Positions 35,301-46,662 of a DNA stretch of 64,000 bases are shown one piece after another. Each line of letters begins with the position of its first letter. Positions within the stretch are counted from its first letter, which is position 1. This DNA is from Bathymodiolus brooksi (lineage: Eukaryota; Mollusca; Bivalvia; Mytilida; Modiolidae). The position numbers and the translations under genes were made by a program. The notes under the pieces are model-generated. The model searched no databases, had not been told where the DNA came from, and saw only the letters and a program-made list of their open reading frames with translations. Where the stretch lies: NCBI GenBank assembly GCA_963680875.1, contig OY804583.1, positions 32,787,331-32,851,330 on the forward strand, read 5' to 3'.

Positions 35301-36010
35301 CAAATCCTATTATAAATCAAAATGTATAAAGAAACCTATTTATTATTACTCAGGATTTCAAATTGGACAAATCCTTCACATGAGATTATGAACTGCATGT
35401 AGCTCTCTAAACTATCATCTATTCCTAAAAAAATGTAGTAGATTCGCCCAACTGTAGTTGTCATCAAGGGGTCCCTGAAACTAACTCGCATTATCTTTTT
35501 TATTGTCATAGATTCAACGATTCGAGAAATCGGTATATCGAATCAATTGATATTCCTATGAACTTGACAGTTGACTGTTAATTTTGGGATCACCTGACCT
35601 CACAGACCATCAAAATAACAGTTTATTTTTAAATGTACAAAAGTTTATAATAAACAGTAAACGTTTCATCTAACATCAGCAGTACTTAGTTCCCTTATTT
35701 CTTTCTTCTTTTTTCTTCTTTTTTAATTACTTTGAATCAAACATTTTTTACATCAAACACCAGATCACTTTCTTTTTTTTATCTTCTTATACCTTCTGTA
35801 ATTTATATCAAATTTATTAGTTAGTTCTATTTGCTTCTCCCCTTAGAGATTCACAGTATATTATATATGAAATTTATTCCTACGGATAGGGATTAATATA
35901 AGTTCTTGTAACTTGTTTCCCAATCCTATTAATTACTTCTTATTATGTAATGTATATAGCTGAATATTGTAATGTTATATTTAATCAATTAATAAAATAT
36001 GTTTAAACTA
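32395..36010 (+). pseudogene. Non-LTR retrotransposon (jockey-like LINE) with endonuclease and reverse transcriptase, decayed
   Basis: Domain order on the plus strand: a leader with SGIEINPG (about 32415); an AP-type endonuclease with LHLNIQSIVSKIDMIS (32534-32580), LSFTESWLSENT and GDFNIN (32949-32966); then reverse transcriptase with NYRPISLISVLGKVMERCIY (about 34035-34095), FCDISKDFDRVWHKGL (about 34249), AGVPQGSI (about 34420) and FPDD (34515-34526), where most relatives have F/Y-A-D-D. A C-terminal region with RPILEYADVVWD follows (about 34893). At least five frameshifts or stops break the frame (for example after 33369, 34467 and 34667). An A/T-rich 3' end with 'aataaaat' closes it near 36000. 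It is not autonomous. It is found only in the single-copy central region. Confidence 0.85.
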
Positions 36011-36094
36011 ATATATGATCAATGCCAACAGGAAATGGATTCTAAGTTTCGGCATAGGATGGACAATCGGAGTGAAGTACAGGACATATACTTT

Positions 36095-37130
36095 TAATTA
36101 AACAACATTATTAAGAAAAGACTGGTGAAACGCGCTAATCTGGGTCACGGGTCACTGTGATCGGGTGGCTGTATCGAGAAACAGATACGGTGTTGAAAAA
36201 ACTGTTGATACTCATAAAATATTGATAAATGCAATAACATTTTATGTTTGTCTTCAAGAAATATGATAGACAAAACCATGTGTGAAGTTTTATGACGAAA
36301 TATCTCTGATTTCTATGTAAATTTACGAGTTGAAGTTGCGGCTGTATCGAGAAACAGATAAGGTGTTGAAAAAACTGTTGATACTCATAAAATATTGATA
36401 AATGCAATAAAACTTTATAGTTGTCTTCAAGAAATATGATAGACAAAACCATGTGTGAAGTTTTATGACGAAATATCTCCGATTTCTATGTAAATTTACG
36501 AGTTGAAGTGGAGAAACACCCACAGGTAATTTTAGCGATGTATTTTTATCTTGGACAAGAATAATGGGCGGCCTGATTGGATGACCGATTTAAAACACAC
36601 TAACTCCGCATGGTAAAAAGATGTATGTAAAAGAAATCTATGTTATATTTATTCATTTGTTTGTTTCTGGAATATTGTTGATCATTGATTTAAACAAGAG
36701 AAAAGGGAAAAGGGGGGGGGGGGGGTGTGTGTGAATTTTATAGTTAAATAAATATTATGTTTCGACAGTTTAAAGAGAAAAATAAAAATTTGTTGCGACT
36801 AAAGCTTAAATCAGCGTTAAAAATTGAACCAATATCAGTGGTTTTGTAAATGAGATTTATTTTAAATAGAAAATCTGAAATTATTATTTATTAATTTATT
36901 ATTAATGATACAATTGTATATCCCTTGGGAGGGGGAGGGGGCTATGATGAAATGTGAAATAAAAGCACAGGACCGGACATTAAGTAGAAATAATAATACA
37001 GGATTAGTTTTTTATTAAAAAAATCCAGGACCCCTGCGTCCATGAAATATATTTTTTTAAAGTTAATAATATGAAATATTGACATCCGCACTTGCCTTTT
37101 GGACAGCACATTTCTGTGTCCACACTTGTT
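36095..37130. repeat. Dispersed repeat, second copy, with an internal 173-bp tandem duplication
   Basis: Homologous to 6089-6945. Within it the block beginning 'ggctgtatcgagaaacagat' occurs at 36167 and again at 36340, an internal direct duplication that the 6 kb copy lacks. It ends near 37130 after 'gacagcaca'. Non-coding. It lies about 90 bases beyond the LINE's apparent 3' end. Confidence 0.75.
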
Positions 37131-37719
37131 TGAATAAAAAATAACTATCCAGTTTAAAAATAACCAAACCAAAATTTAAAAAAGAAACCGTACAGCTTCT
37201 TTACATGAAACGATTAATTTATTTAAAAAATGGCCAATCGTTAGAACTTCTTGTTTCGCCCCTAAAGAACGATCGGCCCTAAATAAAAGTCGTCCCCGAT
37301 TTATCTCGGCCCAAAAAATCTCCTTTGCAATAGAATTAACTGGGTAAGTCGAATTGAAGAACAAAGAAAAATAATCAAGAATGATGAAGAAAAGAACCCA
37401 AAACTACAATTTGTACATGTACATGTTTATGCATAGATGCGATTCTCGCCTGTAGGCTGTGCCTAATCCATATTAAACTGTTGCTATCAGAATCTGCTGT
37501 ATGTTGTCTTTTACGTGTAAGGAGTGTGTCCTTTACATCCCGCGCTAAGGAATGTATTAAATTCGTTCCACACAGCTGTCTGGTGTCGCCTGCACATAAA
37601 GTCGGCGTTTTCCTAGAGGAAGTCATTTGTTATTTTATTTATGCCAAATTCGCAGTCATGTTAAGGTTGTCCATCAATACGGTTGTTGTGAATCATATCA
37701 ATTCCGACCACGTTCCGAT
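37131..37719. other. Stretch with somewhat higher GC, no recognised gene
   Basis: Overlapping frames at 37375-37626 (minus, 83 codons) and 37481-37756 (plus, 91 codons) are open in a region of higher GC than its surroundings. That could mark a decayed exon or element coding segment. I recognise no domain in either frame. No duplicate is present elsewhere in the window. Confidence 0.3.
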
Positions 37720-39365
37720 TTTTCTATTGAATGTTGGAACTGTTCCAACAGTGTGATATATATTTTTACATTTTATTATACATTTTAGATTATGAAAAAA
37801 ACCAGCTGAGTTGCAATTGTTAAAATAAAAATATGGTTGTGATCGTCTTCCGTAATTAAAATCGTCAAAATGAAATACAACCGAATCAAATGGTGACTTG
37901 CTTCAACCTCATTTAAAATATACCTTGACATTCTTTCAAACTTGTCAATCATGTTCACGATCTTTCATTACAACACTATTTCACTCAAGTGTACATTTTT
38001 TCATGTTCTAGTAAAAGGACTTTATCAAACAGAATCATACAGTTTACATGTAATGCAGTTAATACGCATTTAAGAGCCCCAACTTTATACTGCTCATGCT
38101 CAGAAGCTAAGACAAATAGCACGGTCTGTGCAATATTGATTGCTTGATTGATTGATTGATTGATTTATTTGTTTATTTATGCTTTGGTGTCAGTGTTTCA
38201 ACTGTTGACAGAGTTTTAAATTCAACATGGGTAGACTTAATTACCTTTCATCTTAACTGAACTTGAGCCGTCGTGGTCGTATGGTAGTTGAATTTACAAC
38301 TACCTGTGCACTCGTTGCCTATCACCACTATTGAATGCTGGAACTGTTCCGACAGTGTGCTATATATTTTTCCATTTTAATATAGGTTATGAAAAACCAG
38401 CTGAGTTGCAATTGTTAACAAAATATGGTTGTGATCGTCTTCCGTAATTAAAATCGTCAAAATGAAATACAACCGAATTAATATCAAATGGTGGCTTGTT
38501 TCAACCTCATTTAAAATATACCTTGACATTCTTTCAACTTGTACATCACGTTCATAATCTTTTAATAGAACACTAGTTCACTCAGGTGTACATTTTTTTC
38601 CTGTTCTAGTTAAAGGACTTTATCAAACAGAATCATACAGTTTACATGTAATGCAGTTAATACGCATTTAAACCACAGAAGAATATTTCTATTTTCCACA
38701 CCTTGTGGTGAGGGGTCGCTATTGTGCATGCGAAATATTAATTGCAAACCCCATTGACTGGCTATTTGCTGCCTGTCTAGAATATTGTATTGTTTTCTCG
38801 ATCGACAGTTCAGAAGATAGAAAACAATATGATGAATATTGTCTGTCAATCATGCAAACAATAACTTATGCACATGACAGAACGCATTTTCAATGCACTA
38901 CATACACAAACTTTTGATCCATCATTTGTCCATTGGAGGTTGATTTAAGAGAATGGAACTGATAGAAGTTAAAAAGTTTAATTTGGGCACAAAATGGGAA
39001 ACTTTATATAATTTATGAAAATGTGATGTGAATTTTAGGGATCCTCAGATTCAAATCCATTCATCTACTTTTCTACACTTTTATACATATACATACGTAT
39101 ACCCATTATTTCAAATGATAGTAATGTTATTTTAAAATATTTCCACTTTGTTTTACTTGTCGTTTTCTTTTAAGAGCCCCAGCTTTATACTTCTTATGCT
39201 CAGCAACCAGGACCACCTTCGTCAATTGTCTTAGCTCATCGATGATGATCAGATTCACTAAGATAAATAGCACGGTCCGTACAATATTTATTTATTTATT
39301 CATGCTTTGGTGTCAGTGTTTCAACTGTTGACAGAGTTTTAAATTCAACATGGGTAGACTTATAG
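37720..39365. repeat. Mosaic of locally duplicated blocks
   Basis: Block A ('ccagctgagttgcaattgtt' to 'ccttgacattctttcaa') occurs at about 37720-38065 and 38335-38665. Block B ('aagagccccaactttatact' to 'ttcaacatgggtagactta') occurs at about 38070-38240 and 39172-39363. Between the second A and the second B lies ~500 bp of other sequence. After the second B an open stretch (39358-39546) reads coding-like (KFNGQPSQSGGKRKGYCSD...), unrecognised and without a start codon at its head. Confidence 0.7.
38265..38335 (+). repeat. SINE-like fragment
   Basis: Shares 'acttgagcc', 'tcgtggtcgtatggtagttg' and 'aatttacaactacctgtgca' with 39625-39690. The fragment ends after 'gcctatcaccact'. It belongs to the family also seen at 11050. 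Confidence 0.45.
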
Positions 39366-39913
39366 AAAGTGTGTAATCGTAAAATTCAATGGCCAACCAT
39401 CCCAGTCTGGTGGCAAAAGAAAAGGGTATTGTTCTGATATGCCTAATGTTGTGTCTGCAACTGACGGAACTTCACATGAGATACAAGTTCCATCCAATGA
39501 ACCCCAACAAAAAACATACTTTCAGCAAACCAATTCTTTTCATTGATTGATATGAAAAGAAAGTTTATAAACAGTGGTAATCATAAATTCCATCAATATC
39601 AATAAAAAAATTACCTTTCATCTTAACTGAACTTGAGCCCTCGTGGTCGTATGGTAGTTGAATTTACAACTACCTGTGCAATTGTTGCCTATCACCACTT
39701 AAGTTGGCAGTTTGAACCCCATTCATGGCGAGGTGTACTCGATAAAACATTATGTGATAAAGTTTGTCAATGACTTGCGACAGATCTGTGGATTTCTCTG
39801 GGTACTCCAATTTCCGCCACAAAAGTAGTAACTGAAATATTTTTGAAAGTGGTGTTAAACACCTAACCTCCAATGGACAAATGATGGATCAAAAGTTTGT
39901 GTATGTAGTGCAT
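38893..39913. mobile_element. Candidate element bounded by perfect 49-bp inverted repeats
   Basis: 38893-38941 and 39865-39913 are exact reverse complements over 49 bases ('gcactacatacacaaac' at the outer end). They enclose about 920 bases containing block B and a SINE-like unit. Perfect identity in this decayed neighbourhood implies recent origin or conversion. There is no transposase inside. It could be a composite non-autonomous transposon, or an inverted local duplication. Confidence 0.45.
39610..39835 (+). repeat. SINE-like unit, most complete copy
   Basis: The A-box-like 'tggtcgtatggtagt', the B-box-like 'agtttgaacccc' (about 39710) and the 'cctcg' / 'cgagg' ends (39638 and 39730) suggest a tRNA-derived head with an insertion. 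Downstream, 'ggatttctctgggtactcc' followed by 'aatttccgccac' (39790-39822) resembles the module at 21670-21720. The two pieces together suggest one SINE with a tRNA head and a Deu-like core. Confidence 0.45.
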
Positions 39914-39916
39914 AAC

Positions 39917-40740
39917 ATAAAACACCTTTGAGTCATAATGTGGCATATCTTTACAAGTACAAATAATACTACAACAATAATGTTTCCCACACAATTATGG
40001 GAACTGTTATACACATATCATGTCATTAAACAATGTACTGAAAAAGAAACAACTTCACTTTCAAATTTCACACAAGCTTAAAATACAAACAATGCATGTT
40101 TTGTGTCAACATATTTAACTAGAGACTTCATATTCAGAGAAATATGTAAGAGTGTTCATCATTGACGCAATATCGTGCGCAACGTCACACGCATTGTCGT
40201 TTGAACTCAAAAAGGAATGGAACGCATTCTGAAGTGGTAAATAAACCACAATATCCGATAATAGCCGCAGATCCATTGTAAATGAATGTATCAATATGAA
40301 AATCATAAAACGAGAAAGGACTACAGAGAAATTGAAAGCTATCTATCCTAAAAGAACACTTCTTTCACTCGTCATTAGACATCTTATTACTCATTATTTA
40401 ATCAAAAAAGTTTTTACATTTACGATCTATGCAGGAATATAGTACGTTTGACTTCTATAAATCTCCAGAATAAAAGTTCTTAAAGGTTTAAGTAGAAGTA
40501 ATTTGTAAGTATTTTAACTAATATTCCGTCGTCTCCGGGAATTGAATATTTTTTTTTCTTTTCATCAGCTAATCTAGATTTTTGTATTTATGTTTATGTA
40601 TTCAAATATAACAAGGTTTGTTTGTGGTTGTACAGTTCTAGTTTTTATTTAATTGATGCATTTAGAAAAGTAAAATAATTAACATATTTTTCCGGGTTTT
40701 TGTTCCACATCGTTCCTTCTATGAGCGGAATAATAAACTA
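39917..40740. other. AT-rich non-coding stretch
   Basis: Nothing recognisable. A 63-codon minus-strand frame (40115-40306) shows no known motif. Confidence 0.5.
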
Positions 40741-41055
40741 ACCCCATGTCTAATCGAAATAAAATTCTTGGATAATGACCCCGGATATTTTCCACTTGTA
40801 AACACTTATTACCGGGTTGTAACTAGATTAACACGACGAGTGTCACTAGTGGAGCAGGAACTGCTTACCCTTCCGGAGCACCTGAGTTCCCCCCGGTTTT
40901 TACGGGTTCGTGTTACTCGATCTTTAGTTTTATATGTATGTTTTGTATATCGTTGTTTGTCCTTTTGTACTTTTTCTTTTAGCCATTGTGTTGTCTGTTC
41001 TTCTTCGATATACAGATTCTGATTACCCCATTGGTATCTTCAAACTCTTCTTAAG
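40741..41055 (+). mobile_element. 3' tail of the YIDD reverse-transcriptase element family
   Basis: 'ttgtaactagattaacacga', 'gagtgtcactagtggagcag', 'cttacccttccggagcac' and the terminal segment with 'tttgtccttttgtac', 'agccattgtgttgtctgttc' and 'ggtatcttcaaactcttctt' match the tails at 5055-5890 (inverse), 11690-11835 and 26235-26480. No RT coding part precedes it. The chance frame at 40768-41022 is not a gene. Confidence 0.65.
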
Positions 41056-42426
41056 GATATGTTGGATTGTGCCCAAAAAATATCTACTCCTTTTGGATCA
41101 ATCTATTTTACTTCATTTTAGAAGTAGCATCGATAGACCATTAAACCTACCTCAGTATCCCGGTAGTAATAACTATTTCAGTATCCCGGAAGAAAATATA
41201 TAATCAATAATTGGGGGCTTATGAAAAAAAACTATCTTGGATGAAGTGGTGTTTATTTTATTTTCATCTTATATAACTGTTAAGTGCCGACATACCATCG
41301 TTTTTGAAGGCAAAGATTGCTTCTCAAACATCAAAACGTCATCTAAGCGCTTATAATATTTGAACATTTTCCCGTCGTTTATCAAGAAATTTAGCACCAA
41401 AATATAATTTAACAGTATTTGTGTTTTATTTATTTTAATAATCTGGTAAAATATGTTTCTGGTGTACGAATACGGAGGCGCTTAATTTCTTCGAAAACCG
41501 TCGAAATATCGCGGCAAAATTCCACGAAATACAGAAAACAAATAACGCTCATGACGTCACAATGACGTCAAATACGTATCGATTTTGTTGGAAAAAAGTT
41601 TTAACATCAAAAGTATGATGTCGTCTATAAAATAAAACACATCAAATTTTAATCAAGTATTTTCTAAGATAATGATTCATTAAATATGGGGCCATATATA
41701 GCACTTATAGTCCGCAGTTCTTTTTATCGTATTGACGCCGAACTGCATGCACTGAGTTTTTCTCCTGGTTTCAATGTACACAAACTGTATTTAAAATAAA
41801 TACAATTATTTACAGAAACATAAGTTATTAACTGATGAATTTCATTACTTGAAAGAATCATAAGATGTGCAGAGATTGTGTATATATACATAATGGTCTC
41901 ATATATACAATCAGAAAAGTGAAAATATTGATTTTAAGGGTCTGGCCGAGGTTATGAATAAATTAATATTTAACAACCTCCACAATCCTCCACCAACAAA
42001 ATATTTTGATACAATCATTAACCCTCTATACTCAAAACAACTGCTCAATTTGGTGTTGGTGGAAAACTGCAGAGGTATATAAAATAGCTAAATTGTACAT
42101 TGAATATGTCGTTTATAGTCCATTTTTAGCATTATCCGTCTAATTATGATGTCATTATGACGTCATAGCGCACCCAATTTCACGAAAGATATATTTTTTG
42201 AAAATTGATATATATAGCAATTAAAATAGTAAATTGTTTTTATTCTATGTCAAGCATTATTTTTTAATAAAATGTGGGGCTAATTTTGCACTTTAGCGTC
42301 TCTTCCTCTTTGTAATATATTTATCTACATCAGATTTTGGATGAAAAGATCGGTTTATCTGCCTATATATTTAAACAATTATATGTCAGAATACTACACA
42401 AAAACAAATATGTTGCATGGGATGAC
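41056..42426. other. AT-rich stretch downstream of TRIM-like gene A
   Basis: No gene seen. It contains TGACGTCA palindromes at 41552-41559, 41563-41570 and 42158-42165, each in a different local context. It lies on the 3' side of the minus-strand gene at 42427-44377. Confidence 0.5.
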
Positions 42427-44377
42427 CTAAATATAAAATACAATGTCCACTATCACAATTTCACACACCAGTACATTACCAATGTTATAGGACGTTAACA
42501 TAAATCTGTTGTTATTTTCTTTAAACCGTAAAACCCGAGGGCTGTCAGTTATCGTGCTGAAATCAGAAAGTGGAATAATCCTTATACATTTACCATCAGA
42601 TGTCAAGCGATAAATGTTTTCTGACCAATGTCCTACGATGTAGATATTTCCGTCACAATCAGAATCATGGCTGCGCGGCCAACTCAACCGGTCACTTTTG
42701 TATGTAAAATTTGGTAGAAACACACTCCACTGAAGATCCACTGTCGCTATAGATAATTTCTCCCTTACAAGAAGATGAAGCGAATCTAGTGTAGTCATAT
42801 CCTGTTTTTATTTCTCTGATTTGTGTACCTGTTGTAGGATCGATCCATGATATAGTACCGATATTTGCAGCGATGTACTCATCTTCTACGTAAGAAATCC
42901 CCCACGCACCGACGTCTATGGTGAATATCCTACATAATGTCAACAGCTTTGGATCTATTAAATAAACTTTCGTCGACGATGTAGCCACTGCTACTGTTAG
43001 ATCATTTACTTTTGTAATATCAGTTGGGTTGTTGTCGAATTTCAGTTCTTTCTTTTGAACCCCTTGATCATCATACATGACAATTCTGTTTTTTGACGTT
43101 ATCTGTAATTATGACGTCATCATTGAAGAATGTTCCACTTAGATATCGAGTTTCACCAGATTGAACTGCACCGACGTCAATTGTAAATAACACTTTTATT
43201 TTTTCCGTTTGAAAATTCACCTCTTTCTTCTCCTCCTTATCAATAGGATAGTGTGGGTTAGTTTCTGTTGTCTTAATATGGCCAATAGACGTCATGTTTT
43301 GTATCAAATCCTCTGGTGTAAATGATACTGATATATCTGTCATTTCACGAAACAACTTAGAAATGTCATCATCCATGCGTGGAACTTTCTCCAGAAGTTC
43401 ATCAAAATTAACCAGACATTGTATTTCCGATCCTTTTGACAAGCAAGCCTCAAACATGTCCCTCCAGTTATCAACAGTGCTTTTTAAACTGGATAATTCA
43501 GTGACGTCATCATTTAATCTTATATCAATCGTTTTCTTTGTGCTTGTCAATTTATTACGTAGTTTGTCTTCAATTTCGCCAAGGCGTTTATTTACAGATT
43601 CGCGAACCTTACTGATTTCAGCCAAAACTGCGTTCGTTTCTTCTTCAAAATTACTAACGTTGTCTTTACGCGTTTTATGTATTTCACTTAACTTGACGCT
43701 CGTGTCCTTCAATTTTGTCAAGAGTTCTATTGCTTTACTGGATTCCTTTACCCCATATACTGCTTTGTCTATAGTGACCAGTTGTTCACATTTCCTATGG
43801 TGGACTGTAGCACACACGGTACAGCAAGGCTTAGAGTGATCATTACAGTATATTTCTATTGTTTTCTTTCTGGGTGTTCAGTGCAGGGAACAACAGCACT
43901 TATACAAGAATCAATATTACTTTCCTTTATATCCTTTATTGGTATCATCGAATGCTGTAATGAAACTTTAAAAGATCTATGCCAATTTTCACACGTTTCG
44001 TAGTACGCCTCCTCACATACAATGCACATTGCCTTATTAGATTTACCCTTCCGTTCTCAAGAGTTACAAAGTTTCTCATATTTGATGATAGCGTTTCGAT
44101 TCAGCAATGAAAGAACAAAGCGATTTCCTGGTAATTGTTTGGACCATGTCTCTGGTTTTCCTCCCCTTTCTTCGAACGACACAAGTTGACGACATATCGG
44201 ATATTTGAAACCTGTTGATGTATCTCTCTTTACAGACGACGTGATATATGTATGAATGCACGTTTCACAGAACGTATGAAGACACGGTATATATTTCGGC
44301 ACTTTGAACATCTCTAGACATATAGTACAAGTCAGTAGATCACCAACAGCTTTGTCAACACTTGTAAAATTCGTCAT
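42427..44377 (-). pseudogene. TRIM-like gene A, right copy (full plan: RING, B-box, coiled coil, NHL-like propeller), broken
   Basis: The ATG at 44377 opens a RING of C3HC4 spacing, but the seventh ligand Cys59 is Tyr (TAT; t at 44202), while the left copy keeps Cys. TGA at 44057-44059 ends the frame. B-box sequence follows with Cys at the two places where the left copy has Tyr, then a +2 frameshift near 43865. A 248-codon frame (43817-43071) spans the end of the B-box, coiled coil (ESSKAIELLTKLKDTSV onward) and the start of the propeller. A 1-base insertion near 43085 and a loss near 42710 break the propeller, whose last frame ends at 42427. Compared with gene B it retains the coiled-coil end (NFDELLEKVPRMDDDISKLF) and a longer C-terminus. 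The family would be a ubiquitin ligase; this copy appears non-functional. Confidence 0.87.
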
Positions 44378-46168
44378 TTTGTTTTATCTCTATTCTTTCT
44401 GGATTGTACATATCACAAACAATTACAATAATGTTTTTACTTTAGCGATACATAAACAACAGATAAACAATATCACGTATACATCTCTGTTATAATTATA
44501 TTTGAAACGACATTTGATTTTCTCTAAGAAAAGACCTTGAAAATAAAGAAAAATGATAAGCTATTTTCAAGGAATTTATGAATTGTGTAAACACACCATC
44601 TCACTCACAAATGTTACATCGTTTTTCAGTTTGCAGGTGAAATGTCATATTCTCTCATGTATAAATTTCCCCAAAATAACCTATATTCCTATAATATGAT
44701 TGCTGACAGTTTGAGAAAGATTCATATTTTAGAAAACAGAGAGAAAATAACGATTCAAAGGTTGATATACCAACGTTTAAATTAATGTTATGGTAGTAAG
44801 AAAATGGGAAGCTATGATTGGGAAAAAATTGTAAAATCTGAACCTCTCCTCTCCCCCCACACTCAAAAATCTTTACCTAAGACAACTAAAGAATAGTCAG
44901 AATCAAATGAATAAAACTGGAGGACAGAATTTTAAGGAATGTAACAATACAGCTGGGTGGCTGTCTGTTTTTATTTGTAATGAATTTATCAAGTAGAGTC
45001 AACTTCAAACCACCCCTCCATCTCCCCAACCGACCTGAAAATATAAAAAAAGAGAATTGCAGTAATTTGGTAATTTGGCCATCCACTATGTCAAATATAA
45101 GAATTCAAAAGTTTTTTGTGATTGGTAACTAGTATTTTTTTGTTATCTCACAAATAAAAAATAGCAAAGGATGAGTGTGTAATAACTTTCCTTGACAATT
45201 TCATTTTTTCTGGGTGCTATGCATGAAAAACATAATTTTAAATAATTTAAAAATCCGACAGTAAAAGATTGTAAAAGGAGTGAGTATGATAAGGGTAGAT
45301 TTTGGCCCAATCTCAGAAATTGTTTATATAGATATAATATTAAACACAATCATTGAAAGGTAAGACAAATTTTTGTTGTTGATAATTTCACTTTGTCCTT
45401 TGTTGCTTAGCAACGTAATTGGAGGAGGGTCCAATTAATCATTGGAAATTCAAATTTGGTGGTTTTATTTTACATATCTTGCATAGTCTTTTCGACAAAA
45501 TGTTATATTCTGTGTATGTACATTCTAAAATAATATTCCAATTATCTATGGTAGCATATAGTATTTTTGTGTAGTTTTGTCACCCTAGCAACGGTTTTGT
45601 AAGCATTAAATTAGCCTATATTATTGCAATTAATGGTTGAATTTTGACATCTACGATCTTTTGACTTGATATTTGATTAAGCGGTACATTTTTGTCAAGC
45701 TATACACACTACAAATGTCATTTCATATTTCAAAAATACATTTTGATATTTTTATTCATAGTTATGCCCCGTCCATAGCAACAGGTTTCCCTATGCACAG
45801 TATTTTCCTGTAGATCTCATGGACCTTTTATTTAATTAAGAATTTTTTTTTACAACAGCCTTAGCAAGTCTAGAGACATCTTATCATTTACTAACCAGTA
45901 TATATTATAAGAATTCCTTAATCCTTACAATGTCCCTAGTAACCAAATATTATCCCTAGCAACCACAGAAACTCGTCAATGCTGAGCTCTGTAAATTGCT
46001 TTTTCTAAATCTTTTTATAACCGAATGTTGATCTTTTTATTTTTTAAATCATGAGAGGAAATTATTCTCAGTAATTAGAATGTCAAAGGAACCAATTCAA
46101 CTGGATAACATGGTAAAGCAGCGCTACAGCGGCAGGAGAGGATTTAATCCATGTTAAATAATTAAGAA
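44378..46168. other. Right-copy intergenic stretch with X-box-like motifs
   Basis: Counterpart of 767-2557. The five X-box-like motifs recur unchanged at 45402-45414, 45579-45592, 45771-45782, 45932-45944 and 45952-45964. A few substitutions lie between them (for example near 44910, 44931 and 45911). Confidence 0.5.
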
Positions 46169-46662
46169 ATAAATCATAGAAGCCAGAATGTGTTGGGAGT
46201 TTTAACATGGATTGGCGGATATTATACGTTATTAGTCTCGAGATGTTATATATCCCTTTAAAACGGGGTATATAACATATAGAGACTGATAACATTTTTA
46301 TCTGAATGTTCCAACATTAATAAGTATGTCCTTATTATAGGAAAAACATAAATACATGTATCTTTGGACAAAGATCACAGGGAGCGGTTATTGATTTTCT
46401 GTCATCTTGTGAAATGTGTGTCGTCTGCTGTGCACAATATAAATGGACAGCACACAGGTGAGGGCGATTATTGATTTTCTGTCACCGCACGGCTTCCCTG
46501 AAGTTTTAAAAGTACCCTTTTAGCCAATCAAAATTCTACTTGCCACGAGAACATCAGAGAATAGTATTTTATCCCGAGCCAGAAGCGAGGGATAAAATAA
46601 TTTACTAATATTCGCCAATCCATGTTAAAACTCAAAGCACATTCTGGCTTCCATGATTATTT
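46169..46662. mobile_element. MITE-like element, right copy
   Basis: Counterpart of 2558-3051 with arms 46169-46224 and 46606-46662. In this copy the right arm reads 'attcgccaatcc' where the left copy has 'atccaccaatcc', and the inner hairpin has one changed base near 46280. Confidence 0.65.
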
